NCBI GenBank assembly: GCA_947453415.1
Contig: CANGGG010000013.1
Location: 1-47,494 of the forward strand
From: Bacteroidota bacterium
GTDB lineage: Bacteria > Bacteroidota > Bacteroidia > UKL13-3
Direction of reading: 5' to 3'
DNA: 47,494 nt
Shown here: in pieces, positions 7,279 to 15,540 of the stretch
Layout: the number at the start of each line of letters is the position of its first letter
Numbering within the stretch: the stretch's first letter is position 1
Translations under genes and position numbers: made by a program
Notes under the pieces: model-generated
What the model saw: only the letters and a program-made list of their open reading frames with translations
The model's database searches: none
What the model was told of the DNA's origin: nothing

Positions 7279-7998
7279 ATGCTTGAGCAATTAGACATTA
7301 CAAAAATTTTATTTTTAGATATTGAAACTGTTCCTCAGTTTCCTAGTTTTGATCAAGTACCTGAAAGGTGGAAAGCACTTTGGGAGAAGAAATCTAATAG
7401 TATAAAAAGAGATACTGACTCAACAGTTGATGAGCTGTATCCTCGTGCAGGAATTTATGCAGAATTTGGAAAAATAGTATGTATTTCGGTGGGCTATTTT
7501 AGCAGTGCTGGTCGCAGTTATCAGTTCAGGGTAAAGTCGTTTTATAGCCACAATGAAGTGGAACTTTTAACAGACTTCTGTAAAATGGTTGATAAACATT
7601 TTAATGATCCTAATGATTTGCTATGCGCTCATAATGGTAAAGAATTCGACTTTCCTTACATAGCTAGAAGATGCGTAATTAATAAAATTTCATTGCCTGA
7701 AATGCTTAATACTGCAGGTAAAAAACCATGGGAAATAAGGCATTTAGATACCATGGAATTATGGAAGTTTGGCGATTATAAAAGTTTTACTTCTTTAGAT
7801 TTATTAGCCGCATCTTTTAATATACCTACACCAAAAGATGACATAGATGGAAGCCAAGTTTGGAAAGTTTATTGGGAAGAAAACAACTTAGAACGTATTC
7901 AATTGTATTGCCAAAAAGATGTAATTACAGTAGCACAATTGATACTTAGTTTTAGGGGCGAAAATTTGTTGGGTGAAGAAGATATAATTGCTGTATAA
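7279..7998 (+). CDS. Predicted 3'-5' exonuclease of the PolB exonuclease-like family
   Basis: A 239-residue DEDDy-type nuclease, matching the stand-alone family related to the proofreading domain of DNA polymerase B. Exo I is DIET at residues 14-17, Exo II is NGKEFDFPY around 119-127 (D124), and Exo III is YCQKD at 210-214. The four acidic metal ligands and the tyrosine expected of a DEDDy enzyme are therefore all present. No polymerase domain is attached. It probably trims single-stranded or mismatched 3' ends. It is convergent with corA, six bases away, and follows an AlkD-like gene on the same strand. Confidence 0.88.
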   Translation: MLEQLDITKILFLDIETVPQFPSFDQVPERWKALWEKKSNSIKRDTDSTVDELYPRAGIYAEFGKIVCISVGYFSSAGRSYQFRVKSFYSHNEVELLTDFCKMVDKHFNDPNDLLCAHNGKEFDFPYIARRCVINKISLPEMLNTAGKKPWEIRHLDTMELWKFGDYKSFTSLDLLAASFNIPTPKDDIDGSQVWKVYWEENNLERIQLYCQKDVITVAQLILSFRGENLLGEEDIIAV

Positions 7999-8003
7999 AC
8001 CTG

Positions 8004-8906
8004 TTAAATCCAACCTTTTCTGCTGAACCATTGGTAAATAACAATGGTTAACAGAAGCATAAAAATCATAATTCCTGGATAGCCGTATTGTTGACTTAAT
8101 TCTGGCATAAACTGAAAGTTCATTCCATAAATTCCAACGATGAAAGTAAGAGGTAAAAAAAATGCTGAAAACACCGTCAAAACTCTCATTACATCGTTGG
8201 TTTTTTGACTCGATAAGGAAATATAAATATTCAATAAACTGTGACTGCTATCGTATATTTCTTCTGTAATGGTTTCTACCCTTACATAAGTATCTTTTAA
8301 ATCTTCGTAAATAGTATTGTGTTTATGTGAATTTCCTAACTGCTCAAAAACTGCCTTTGTTAGTGTAAACAAGCGTTTTTTTACATAAATTTTTCTTTTG
8401 ATGATGTATAGGTTTTTAAGTAAATCAGGTATTTTATTTTTCAAGAAAATTCGTTCTTCAAATGAATCAATTTCTTTGTCAATAATATTTAATGGATCTT
8501 CAAAAGTTTGCAATGAGTCTTTGATAATTTTACAAATGATGTCAAAAGGCGATTTACAAATACTTCCATTGGAATATTTTTTTGCCACACCATTTATTAC
8601 CAATGACTCATGACGATGAATGGTAATTAAAAAATCTTTTCCGTAAAAAATGGCAATTTTTCGTGTTAATTTTTGAATACTATCGGCATTTATTTCACAT
8701 AAATGATCGTAATTTCTAATGATAATGAAATTCTTATCTTCTAATTGTTCAAATTTAGGCAAATGCTCTGGATCTAAACAATCTTTGATAGAAGTTTCGG
8801 GCAAGTTGTATTTAACTGCCAAATCAAGCAATTCTTGTTCAGTTGGCATGCTTACGTCTATCCAACTAAAGGAATGTTCCGATTGACTTTTTAAATTAAT
8901 TAACAT
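8004..8906 (-). CDS. corA: CorA family magnesium/divalent metal transporter
   Basis: A 300-residue inner-membrane channel for Mg2+ and related ions. The long N-terminal cytoplasmic domain is alpha/beta followed by helices (WIDVSMPTEQELLDLA near the start). The C-terminus has two membrane helices, about 241-260 (VLTVFSAFFLPLTFIVGIY) and 279-295, separated by the selectivity motif YGMN at 260-263 and a short acidic loop (FMPE). The protein ends with a basic tail (WFSRKGWI), as in the family. The ATG at 8906 is chosen. An upstream in-frame start at 8957 would add 17 residues encoded by the dnaA terminator hairpin, which is not credible. Confidence 0.93.
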   Translation of the reverse strand: MLINLKSQSEHSFSWIDVSMPTEQELLDLAVKYNLPETSIKDCLDPEHLPKFEQLEDKNFIIIRNYDHLCEINADSIQKLTRKIAIFYGKDFLITIHRHESLVINGVAKKYSNGSICKSPFDIICKIIKDSLQTFEDPLNIIDKEIDSFEERIFLKNKIPDLLKNLYIIKRKIYVKKRLFTLTKAVFEQLGNSHKHNTIYEDLKDTYVRVETITEEIYDSSHSLLNIYISLSSQKTNDVMRVLTVFSAFFLPLTFIVGIYGMNFQFMPELSQQYGYPGIMIFMLLLTIVIYQWFSRKGWI

Positions 8907-8937
8907 GATGGCAATTACCTTTTTTTCCTTTGAAAAT

Positions 8938-8978
8938 AAAAAAGCTTCTAAACACAATTATTGTTCAGAAGCTTTTTT
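8938..8978 (-). terminator. Intrinsic terminator after dnaA
   Basis: A perfect 12-bp stem (AAAAAAGCTTCT at 8938-8949 with AGAAGCTTTTTT at 8967-8978) encloses a 17-base loop that can itself form a short AACA/TGTT stem. Read on the minus strand the hairpin is followed by a T-run. It lies 18 bases past the dnaA stop and 31 bases before the corA start, so it separates these two leftward genes. Confidence 0.8.
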
Positions 8979-8996
8979 GAATAATATGAATGAATT

Positions 8997-10433
8997 TTAA
9001 ACCAAATTCATTTTGATGCGTTTGCCAATTTCTTCAATATCGGCACGGAATTTTTTATCAGTTTCCATCAAATCATTAACCGTTTGGCAAGCGTGAATAA
9101 CTGTAGAGTGATCTCTTCCACCAAAATGCATTCCAATAGTTTTTAACGATGATTTGGTTAAATCTTTTGCATAATACATGCTTATTTGACGAGCTTGAAC
9201 TATTTCGCGTTTACGAGTTTTTGATTTTACTTGTTCAACTGGAATGGTAAAATAATCGCACACTAATTTTTGGATGAATTCAATTGAAATTTCGCGGGTA
9301 TTATTTTTCACAAAATTTTTCAAAATTTGTTTTGCTAAATCGAGCGTTACTTCTTTTTTATTTAATGACGATTGAGCCAATAAACTTACCAAAGCACCTT
9401 GTAATTCGCGCACATTGGTATTGATGTTATGAGCTACATATTCTACCACATCTCTGTGAAGATTAATGCCATCGTTGTACATCATATGCTCTAAAATAGC
9501 TAAACGAGTTTCAAAATCCGGAGTTTGAATATCAGCTGAAAGTCCCCATTTAAAACGACTTAACAAACGTTCGTCCATTCCTTTTAAATCTTTAGGCGCT
9601 CTATCGCTAGTTAAAATTAACTGCTTTCCTTGTTGGTGTAAATGATTAAATATAGTAAAGAAAATTTCTTGAGTTTTTTGTTTATTTTCTAAAAACTGAA
9701 CATCATCAACTATTAAAACATCAACTTGTTGGTAATAATTTAAAAAATCTTGGTTTGAGTTATTTCTAATTGCTTCTACAAATTGATTGGTAAACTTTTC
9801 AATTGGCACATACAATACAATTTTGTTTTTATTGTTTTGTTTCACCATGTTACCAATGGCATGAACCAAATGGGTTTTGCCCATACCTGTTTCTCCAAAA
9901 AACATTAAAGGATTAAATGCGGTTCCACCTGGTTTTGAAGCTACGGCCATTCCAGCTGCTCTTGCTAAGCGATTATTGTCACCTTCTATATAGTTATCAA
10001 AATTTAAGTTGTGGTTTAAATTTGCGTCTATATTTATTTTTTTCAAACCCGGAATTACAAACGGGTTTTTTATATTGGTATTTAAAGCTGAACCCAAACC
10101 TGCTTCTTGAGAATCCATTTTTGAACTTTGGCTTCCTGGTAAGTTTACTATATATGGATTTGAATTAGAAGTACCATTTTCAACTATAATATTATATTCT
10201 AAGCGGCTACCAGTTCCTAATATTTGCTTTAAAGTTTTTTTCAATAAACTTACATAATGTTCCTCTAACCATTCATAAAAAAACTGACTTGGTACTTGTA
10301 TCGTTAAAATTTTATTGTCTAATTTTATTGATTTAATAGGTTCAAACCAAGTTCTAAAGCTTTGAGGGTTCACATTATCTTGAATTAGCTTCAAGCAATT
10401 ATTCCACACTGTTTCACACGACTGTTCACTCAT
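8997..10433 (-). CDS. dnaA: Chromosomal replication initiator DnaA
   Basis: Binds the replication origin and opens it in its ATP form. The 478-residue protein has the four DnaA domains: N-terminal domain I (ETVWNNCLKLIQDNVNPQSF, residues 7-26), a low-complexity Asn-rich linker (about 85-150), the AAA+ core with Walker A GETGMGKT at 180-187 and Walker B LIVDDVQFL near 240, and the DNA-binding domain IV with the signature GGRDHSTVIHA starting at 438. The start is ATG 10433. The 257-base region upstream shows no cluster of DnaA boxes but does carry two competing hairpins in the leader. A strong terminator follows the gene. Confidence 0.98.
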   Translation of the reverse strand: MSEQSCETVWNNCLKLIQDNVNPQSFRTWFEPIKSIKLDNKILTIQVPSQFFYEWLEEHYVSLLKKTLKQILGTGSRLEYNIIVENGTSNSNPYIVNLPGSQSSKMDSQEAGLGSALNTNIKNPFVIPGLKKINIDANLNHNLNFDNYIEGDNNRLARAAGMAVASKPGGTAFNPLMFFGETGMGKTHLVHAIGNMVKQNNKNKIVLYVPIEKFTNQFVEAIRNNSNQDFLNYYQQVDVLIVDDVQFLENKQKTQEIFFTIFNHLHQQGKQLILTSDRAPKDLKGMDERLLSRFKWGLSADIQTPDFETRLAILEHMMYNDGINLHRDVVEYVAHNINTNVRELQGALVSLLAQSSLNKKEVTLDLAKQILKNFVKNNTREISIEFIQKLVCDYFTIPVEQVKSKTRKREIVQARQISMYYAKDLTKSSLKTIGMHFGGRDHSTVIHACQTVNDLMETDKKFRADIEEIGKRIKMNLV

Positions 10434-10454
10434 AATATTTTACTTTTTTCTGAC

Positions 10455-10495
10455 TGTAAAAGTGTGTGAAAAACTTTACACTGCAAAGTTTTTTT
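10455..10495 (-). promoter_or_regulatory. Two mutually exclusive hairpins in the dnaA leader
   Basis: AAAAACTTT (10469-10477) pairs with AAAGTTTTT (10485-10493) across a 7-base loop. Alternatively TGTAAA (10455-10460) pairs with TTTACA (10475-10480). The two pairings share bases 10475-10477. The region is 22-62 bases upstream of the dnaA ATG, so it would lie in the 5' leader of the mRNA. The rest of the 10434-10690 gap is T/A-rich, with no gene, no exact -7 element and no DnaA-box cluster. Confidence 0.35.
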
Positions 10496-10690
10496 CAACA
10501 TAATGTTACAAAATGTTTAACTTATTTTTTTTTGTACTGATTTATAGGCACAAATATTTTTTTGTTATTTTTTTGTTGCATTTTTGATATCAATTTGTTT
10601 ACAAAATGTGTGCTGCTTTCTAAAGCAATGTTAAACTTATGAATGAAAATCAAACACTTGTAAATCCACGTCTGACAAAGGTTTTCAACA

Positions 10691-11641
10691 TTATATGCTT
10701 ATACCGTCAATATCAACATTTTCAAAAGTGTGAACAAAATCGTTGGTTAAATGTTTATTAAAAGTAAATTCTATTTTTCCTAATACTAAGCCAGCCCATC
10801 CAACTTGATTAATAATTACATTTTTCCCTATTGCATTTTTTATAATTACTGGTTCTTTTAAAAATGTATGCGTATGACCCCCTAAAATTAAATCTACATT
10901 TTTGGTTTGAGGCGCTAAAGTAAGGTCATTTATTTTTTCATTTTTATAACTATATCCCAAATGTGAAAGGCAAATGACTAAATCACATTTTTTCTCTTCT
11001 TTTAAATAAGCAGCAACTTTATTCAATTTTTCAACTGGATCATTGTATTTTATTTTTCCATATAATTTTTCAGGGACTAAACCATTGAGTTCAATGCCAA
11101 TTCCTGTAATGCCAATTTTTAAAGCACCTTTTTTATATATTTTATAGGGTAAAATTTTATTTTCAATTAAAGTATCTGTAAAATCGTAATTACAGTTTAC
11201 AAAGTCAAATGAAGCATGCGGCATTTGATTATATAAACCTTCTATTCCGTTATCAAAATCGTGGTTACCAAGCGTAACACAATCGTAACCCATTTGGCTC
11301 ATTAGTTTATATTCTAACTCACCGCCATAAAAATTAAAATAAGGTGTTCCTTGAAAAATATCTCCAGCATCTAATAATAATACATGCTCATTTTCTTTTC
11401 TATATTTATTTATTAAAGCCGCTCTAAACTCCGCGCCACCCATTCCCGCATTGTTCTTATCTGTTTTATCAAATGGTTCTATTCTGCTATGCCAATCGTT
11501 TGTATGTAAAATGCAAAGTTTGATTTCTTTATTTTGGGCAGCTAAATGGCTGAAAGGAGAAGCAACTAAAGCAGCACCCGCCAATAAAACACCAGAGTTT
11601 TTTATAAAATCGCGTCTATTTGATTTATTTAATTCTTCCAT
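10691..11641 (-). CDS. 5'-nucleotidase/UshA-type metallophosphatase domain protein, Tat-exported
   Basis: A 316-residue protein consisting only of the N-terminal calcineurin-like domain of UshA-type 5'-nucleotidases. Metal-binding motifs appear in family order: HTNDWHS (D49, H51), LLLDAGDIFQG near 92-102, TLGNHDFDNG, and LGGHTHTF. The N-terminus carries a twin-arginine signal (SNRRDFIKN, then a hydrophobic stretch ending near HLAAQ), so export as a folded, metal-loaded protein is likely. The substrate-specificity domain is missing here but is encoded by the gene immediately upstream, which overlaps this one by 17 bases. Together they make one complete enzyme in two chains. Confidence 0.9.
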   Translation of the reverse strand: MEELNKSNRRDFIKNSGVLLAGAALVASPFSHLAAQNKEIKLCILHTNDWHSRIEPFDKTDKNNAGMGGAEFRAALINKYRKENEHVLLLDAGDIFQGTPYFNFYGGELEYKLMSQMGYDCVTLGNHDFDNGIEGLYNQMPHASFDFVNCNYDFTDTLIENKILPYKIYKKGALKIGITGIGIELNGLVPEKLYGKIKYNDPVEKLNKVAAYLKEEKKCDLVICLSHLGYSYKNEKINDLTLAPQTKNVDLILGGHTHTFLKEPVIIKNAIGKNVIINQVGWAGLVLGKIEFTFNKHLTNDFVHTFENVDIDGISI

Positions 11642-12371
11642 CTAAGATTGTATTTATTGGTTGTGAATTATATCCTCTTGTTCTTAAATGCTTTATCAAT
11701 GCTTCTCTAACCATTAAGTTTAAAGAGGTAACTGCAATTGCTTTTTTCATGGGTTCGGTTTTATCACCTCCACTTGCTACATAATCATTGGTTAAAATTT
11801 TATATGTTTTAGTGCTGTCAAAAGGTTCATTATTGATAGATATATTAATTGCTAAATTATTTTCAATAGTCATTCTAAACTCTTTAGAACAAGGTGTTCC
11901 ATTATTTTGAGCAATTAAATCGAATAATCTTTTACAATCATTTCCTCCTAGTTCAACCACAACAATTGCATTATCGAAAGGAGCTAGTTCGTATATTTTG
12001 CCAACTGTTATGTTGCCTTTGGCAATGCTTCCAACGCGCAAACCGCCATTATTATACATACAAAAATCAATGGGTTTTGAATAATTATTTTTAGCAAAAC
12101 TCATCAATTCATCACACACAAAATTTCCTAAGGTGCCTTCAGGTAAATCTTTTTTCAAGTCTTGGTTATTATAACATAACACTTCATTCATTAAACTATC
12201 TAACTTAATTTTATAAGGAACAATGGTGTTAAAAGTTTTCTCATCATGAAGTTGAAGCGAATCTTTATTTATTTTTATGTTTTGAGTTAGAGTATTGGTA
12301 AGCGTTAGTTTAGGTGCACATGCATTAAAACTTAAGGCTAATAATAGCGGTATAAAAAATTTATTTTTCAC
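11625..12371 (-). CDS. 5'-nucleotidase C-terminal (substrate-binding) domain lipoprotein
   Basis: A 248-residue protein that matches only the C-terminal domain of UshA-type 5'-nucleotidases. The evidence is LGNFVCDELMSFAK, YNNGGLRVGSIAKGNITVG, IYELAPFDNAIVVVEL and NDYVASGGDKTEPM, which are the recurrent motifs holding the nucleoside in full-length enzymes. The N-terminus is a lipoprotein signal with lipobox LSFNAC (cysteine near residue 18). The start is a GTG (12369-12371) directly after a TAnnTTTG element, so the mRNA may have almost no leader. It overlaps the metallophosphatase gene by 17 bases, which supports coupled translation of the two halves of the enzyme. Confidence 0.88.
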   Translation of the reverse strand: MKNKFFIPLLLALSFNACAPKLTLTNTLTQNIKINKDSLQLHDEKTFNTIVPYKIKLDSLMNEVLCYNNQDLKKDLPEGTLGNFVCDELMSFAKNNYSKPIDFCMYNNGGLRVGSIAKGNITVGKIYELAPFDNAIVVVELGGNDCKRLFDLIAQNNGTPCSKEFRMTIENNLAINISINNEPFDSTKTYKILTNDYVASGGDKTEPMKKAIAVTSLNLMVREALIKHLRTRGYNSQPINTILDGRIK

Positions 12372-12375
12372 AAGG

Positions 12376-12383
12376 CAAATATA
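12376..12383 (-). promoter_or_regulatory. Candidate -7 promoter element (TATATTTG) for the split 5'-nucleotidase
   Basis: Minus-strand TATATTTG, an exact TAnnTTTG match, ends only five bases before the GTG start at 12371. If used, transcription would begin at or within a few bases of the start codon, giving a leaderless or near-leaderless message. Confidence 0.45.
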
Positions 12384-12412
12384 TTGATAGTATGTAAACT
12401 AGTTGTTATGAA

Positions 12413-13612
12413 TTAATGCAAGTCATTAAAATATTCGGCCAAATAACGACCCATGCTAAAATTAGCTTGTAATAAATATCCACCAGTTGGAGCATCCCAA
12501 TCCAGCATTTCACCCATGCAAAAAGTGTTAGTCATTTTATTTAATTCTAAATTGGTATTTACTTCACTTAACGCAATTCCACCAACAGTTGAAATAGCTT
12601 CATCAATGGGCGCAGTTCCTACAATTTTTATTGGTAATTTCTTGATATTTTCAGCTAATATTTCTGCAGATAAGAAGTCTTCTTTGCTCAAAATTGCTTT
12701 GAGCAAAGCCACTTGCGTAGCATTTACATTTAAGTCAAATTTCAAAATTTCAGAAACTGATTTAGAATGATTACTCAATATTTTTTCAATAGCACCCAAA
12801 TGCAATGTTGGTTTAAAATCGATATAAACAATGGCTTCGTTTTTCTCTTTTAGTTGTGTTCTAATTTTATTGCTTAACGCATAAATAGCGCCACCTTCCA
12901 AACCCAATTTGGTAATGGTTAGCTCACCTTTTTTAGTTAAACTTCCACATGTAATGGCTATATTTTTTAAATATTGTCCTTCACAAGTTTCTATAAATTC
13001 AGCTGGCCAAGCTGTTTCAAAAGCACAATTAGAAGCTTGAAACGGAATAGTTCTAATACCTTTTTGGGTAAATAATGGCAACCAAGTTCCATCAGAACCT
13101 GTAATTTTCCAACTTGCGCCTCCTAATGCAAATATAGAAAAATCGGACTTAACAGCTATTTCAGAATTTTGATGGTCAAACATTAATTCATTGTTTTCAG
13201 ACCAACCTAACCAAGTGTGTTGTGTTGCTATTTTCACTCCATTTTTTTCAACTAAAGCTAAAATAGCGTTTAACACTTCAATGGGTTTGGTATCTTTTAA
13301 TGGAAAAACACGTTTGCTAGAACCTATATAAGTTTCAATTCCCATGTCCCAAAACCAATTATTCAAATCGGTATTATTAAATGCTTGGAAATAAGGTTTT
13401 ATAAAACTTGCGGGCGTATATCGTGCTAAAAAATCGTTGCTATGTTCCGAGTGAGTTAAGTTTAATCCACCATCGCCAGCCACTAAAAACTTGCGACCTA
13501 AAGTAAGGTTTTTTTCATAAATAGTTACATCGTAAAGCTTCGTGTTTATATGCGTTGCCAACATTAATGTCGATGGACCACCACCAATTATTGCAATACT
13601 TTTTTTAGTCAT
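12413..13612 (-). CDS. HI0933/YhiN-type FAD-dependent oxidoreductase
   Basis: A 399-residue flavoprotein of the HI0933-like family. The FAD-binding Rossmann motif is at the N-terminus (IAIIGGGPSTLMLATHI), followed by the family-typical KFLVAGDGGLNLTHSE segment near residues 40-57. The C-terminus carries MGEMLDWDAPTGGYLLQ, which closes the FAD site in this family. The physiological substrate is not known. The start is ATG 13612, nine bases after the stop of the MOSC gene, so the two are likely co-transcribed. There is no signal peptide, so it is cytoplasmic. Confidence 0.88.
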   Translation of the reverse strand: MTKKSIAIIGGGPSTLMLATHINTKLYDVTIYEKNLTLGRKFLVAGDGGLNLTHSEHSNDFLARYTPASFIKPYFQAFNNTDLNNWFWDMGIETYIGSSKRVFPLKDTKPIEVLNAILALVEKNGVKIATQHTWLGWSENNELMFDHQNSEIAVKSDFSIFALGGASWKITGSDGTWLPLFTQKGIRTIPFQASNCAFETAWPAEFIETCEGQYLKNIAITCGSLTKKGELTITKLGLEGGAIYALSNKIRTQLKEKNEAIVYIDFKPTLHLGAIEKILSNHSKSVSEILKFDLNVNATQVALLKAILSKEDFLSAEILAENIKKLPIKIVGTAPIDEAISTVGGIALSEVNTNLELNKMTNTFCMGEMLDWDAPTGGYLLQANFSMGRYLAEYFNDLH

Positions 13613-13621
13613 TCGTTATAT

Positions 13622-14413
13622 TTATTTCAATAATTTCAATTCATCATTTATTTGAACAAAACCATTGGTTTGCAAAGCAATTACATTTTTACCAAACATT
13701 ACATTATTATTTACAGTTCGATAATTGGCTAACGTTTTTAATGGTTCAGCACTAGTTATTCCTGTCGTTTGATTAATGGTAATCATGATACAACGAGAAC
13801 ATAATTTTACACCTTTAAATTGCATATTGTTAATGGAAAAATCTTCAAAATTATCTTCATCAAAAGCATTTCCGCCTCTAAAAACGATGTTTGGACGAAA
13901 CCTGTTTATTTCTATTTTTTCTGCTAATTTATTGTTCAAATCATTCAAAGATTCTTGTCCAATAATTAATATTGGAAAACCATCGCTAAAGCTAGTAATT
14001 TCATTATTTACCGAAAAACGGTCATCTATATTTCGTTTAGTTTCATTGGGCATGTAAAATAATTTACAAGTAAAATTCAACATTTTACTGAACCATTCTG
14101 AAGCTTTTTTGTATTCAATTGCTTTGCATTCATCGTCCCAAATATTTACCATTTCGGTGCTTCCTTTTATTGAAAAAGGAATTTCAAAAGCTAGCCCATT
14201 TTTATATTGCACCGCAAAACCATTAACAGAAAGCTGAAGATAAAATAATGCTAATTCGTTAATTTCTCGTTGTGATATGAACTGATTTTGTTCATTGCAA
14301 AGCACCCACCTTCGGTCGTATTGCAAGCCACGTTCTTCTATCTTGCTTTGGTTCAAAGCAATTCCACCCATTGATTTTATTGGATAAATAAATAGTTGAG
14401 AAACAAAATACAT
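13622..14413 (-). CDS. MOSC-domain protein (YcbX-like molybdenum cofactor sulfurase C-terminal family)
   Basis: A 263-residue protein with an N-terminal MOSC beta-barrel (VSQLFIYPIKSMGGIAL, then LQYDRRWVLCNEQNQFISQRE, residues about 3-50). The MOSC domain is at the C-terminus, with INRFRPNIVFRGGNAFDEDNF and the conserved cysteine segment KLCSRCIMITINQTTG near 215-230. Relatives transfer sulfur to, or use, molybdenum cofactor, as in YcbX and mARC. No reductase partner or ferredoxin domain is present here. ATG 14413 is chosen, because the upstream alternative adds nine residues encoded by the terminator hairpin at 14433-14458. The gene is followed by an HI0933 flavoprotein. Confidence 0.87.
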   Translation of the reverse strand: MYFVSQLFIYPIKSMGGIALNQSKIEERGLQYDRRWVLCNEQNQFISQREINELALFYLQLSVNGFAVQYKNGLAFEIPFSIKGSTEMVNIWDDECKAIEYKKASEWFSKMLNFTCKLFYMPNETKRNIDDRFSVNNEITSFSDGFPILIIGQESLNDLNNKLAEKIEINRFRPNIVFRGGNAFDEDNFEDFSINNMQFKGVKLCSRCIMITINQTTGITSAEPLKTLANYRTVNNNVMFGKNVIALQTNGFVQINDELKLLK

Positions 14414-14432
14414 GTGGCGAAGATAGTAATAA

Positions 14433-14458
14433 AAAAACACGCCCTAAAGCGTGTTTTT
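14433..14458 (-). terminator. Intrinsic terminator after uxs
   Basis: A 10-bp perfect stem, AAAAACACGC (14433-14442) with GCGTGTTTTT (14449-14458), and a 6-base loop. On the minus strand it is followed by a T-run and lies five bases past the uxs stop codon. Confidence 0.8.
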
Positions 14459-14462
14459 AATA

Positions 14463-15440
14463 TTATTGAAATTTATGATATGCCGATTTTGTTAATTCAT
14501 CTGGCGACAGTGATTTGAAATATTCATAGGTAATTTTCAAGCCATCTTCCCTACTCACTTTTGGTTCCCAACCTAATATTTCCTTGGCTTTGGTAATATC
14601 TGGTTTGCGTTGTTTTGGATCGTCAGTAGGTAATGGTTTTGATACCAATTTTTGGCTAGTTCCAGTTAACTTTATAATTTCTTCACCAAATTCTTTGATG
14701 GTAATTTCGTTTGGATTTCCAATATTTACTGGTTGTGCATAATCGCTTAACAGCAATCTGTAAATTCCTTCTACTAAATCATCTACATAACAGAACGCAC
14801 GGGTTTGTGAGCCATCACCAAACATGGTTAAATCTTCACCACGTAATGCTTGGCCTATAAATGCAGGTAAAACTCTACCATCATTTAGGCGCATACGCGG
14901 ACCATAAGTATTAAAAATACGAACAATGCGAGTTTCTAATCCGTGGTAAGTATGATACGCCATAGTAATGGCTTCTTGAAAACGTTTTGCTTCATCGTAA
15001 ACCCCACGCGGCCCTACGGGATTAACATTTCCCCAATACTCTTCAGTTTGAGGATGTACCAATGGATCGCCATATACTTCGGAAGTAGAAGCGATTAAAA
15101 CCCTTGCACCTTTTTGTTTGGCTAAACCAAGACAATTATGAATTCCTAAGGAACCAACTTTTAAAGTTTGAATCGGAATTTTCAAATAATCAATTGGACT
15201 AGCAGGACTAGCAAAATGCAAAATATAATCTAGCTGGCCAGGCACATAAATGAATTTACTTACATCGTGGTGATAGAATTCAAAGTGTTCTAATTTAAAC
15301 AAATGTTCAATATTTTTTAAATCACCGGTAATCAAATTATCCATACCAATTACATGGTAACCTTCTTTAATAAAACGATCGCATAAATGTGAACCTAAAA
15401 AGCCAGCAGCTCCTGTAATTAATACTCTTTTCTTATTCAT
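14463..15440 (-). CDS. uxs: UDP-glucuronate decarboxylase (UDP-xylose synthase)
   Basis: Converts UDP-glucuronate to UDP-xylose and CO2 with bound NAD+. The 325-residue short-chain dehydrogenase has GAAGFLGSH at 10-18 for NAD, the [19 protein letters not shown] segment (76-94) that is diagnostic of [13 protein letters not shown] at 117-126, and the catalytic YDEAK at 148-152. [10 protein letters not shown] and [18 protein letters not shown] follow, also strongly UXS-like. It lies just downstream of ugd, whose product is its substrate, although a strong terminator at 15502-15535 separates the two. It starts at ATG 15440. Confidence 0.94.
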   Translation of the reverse strand: MNKKRVLITGAAGFLGSHLCDRFIKEGYHVIGMDNLITGDLKNIEHLFKLEHFEFYHHDVSKFIYVPGQLDYILHFASPASPIDYLKIPIQTLKVGSLGIHNCLGLAKQKGARVLIASTSEVYGDPLVHPQTEEYWGNVNPVGPRGVYDEAKRFQEAITMAYHTYHGLETRIVRIFNTYGPRMRLNDGRVLPAFIGQALRGEDLTMFGDGSQTRAFCYVDDLVEGIYRLLLSDYAQPVNIGNPNEITIKEFGEEIIKLTGTSQKLVSKPLPTDDPKQRKPDITKAKEILGWEPKVSREDGLKITYEYFKSLSPDELTKSAYHKFQ

Positions 15441-15501
15441 TTTTAGTAGTTATTTTTACAAAGTATTTTGTAAAAAATACCTTGTAATTATTATATAAAA
15501 A

Positions 15502-15535
15502 AAACAAACCATTCGATTAAATGAATGGTTTGTTT
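15502..15535. terminator. Intrinsic terminator between ugd and uxs
   Basis: A perfect 13-bp stem, AAACAAACCATTC (15502-15514) with GAATGGTTTGTTT (15523-15535), and an 8-base loop. It lies six bases after the ugd stop on the minus strand, with a run of T after it in that direction. Transcription from ugd into uxs may therefore be only partial. Confidence 0.82.
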
Positions 15536-15540
15536 ATAAA

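Noticed and set aside
8907-8957. Longer corA starting at 8957
   Set aside because: The extension is encoded by the terminator hairpin of dnaA.
10434-10690. Replication origin next to dnaA
   Set aside because: The gap is A/T-rich, but I found no cluster of TTATCCACA-like boxes and no iterons, and in Bacteroidota the origin is often not beside dnaA.
12453-12770. Plus-strand open frame over the HI0933 flavoprotein
   Set aside because: The minus strand encodes the conserved FAD-site residues there; the plus frame has no features of a protein family.
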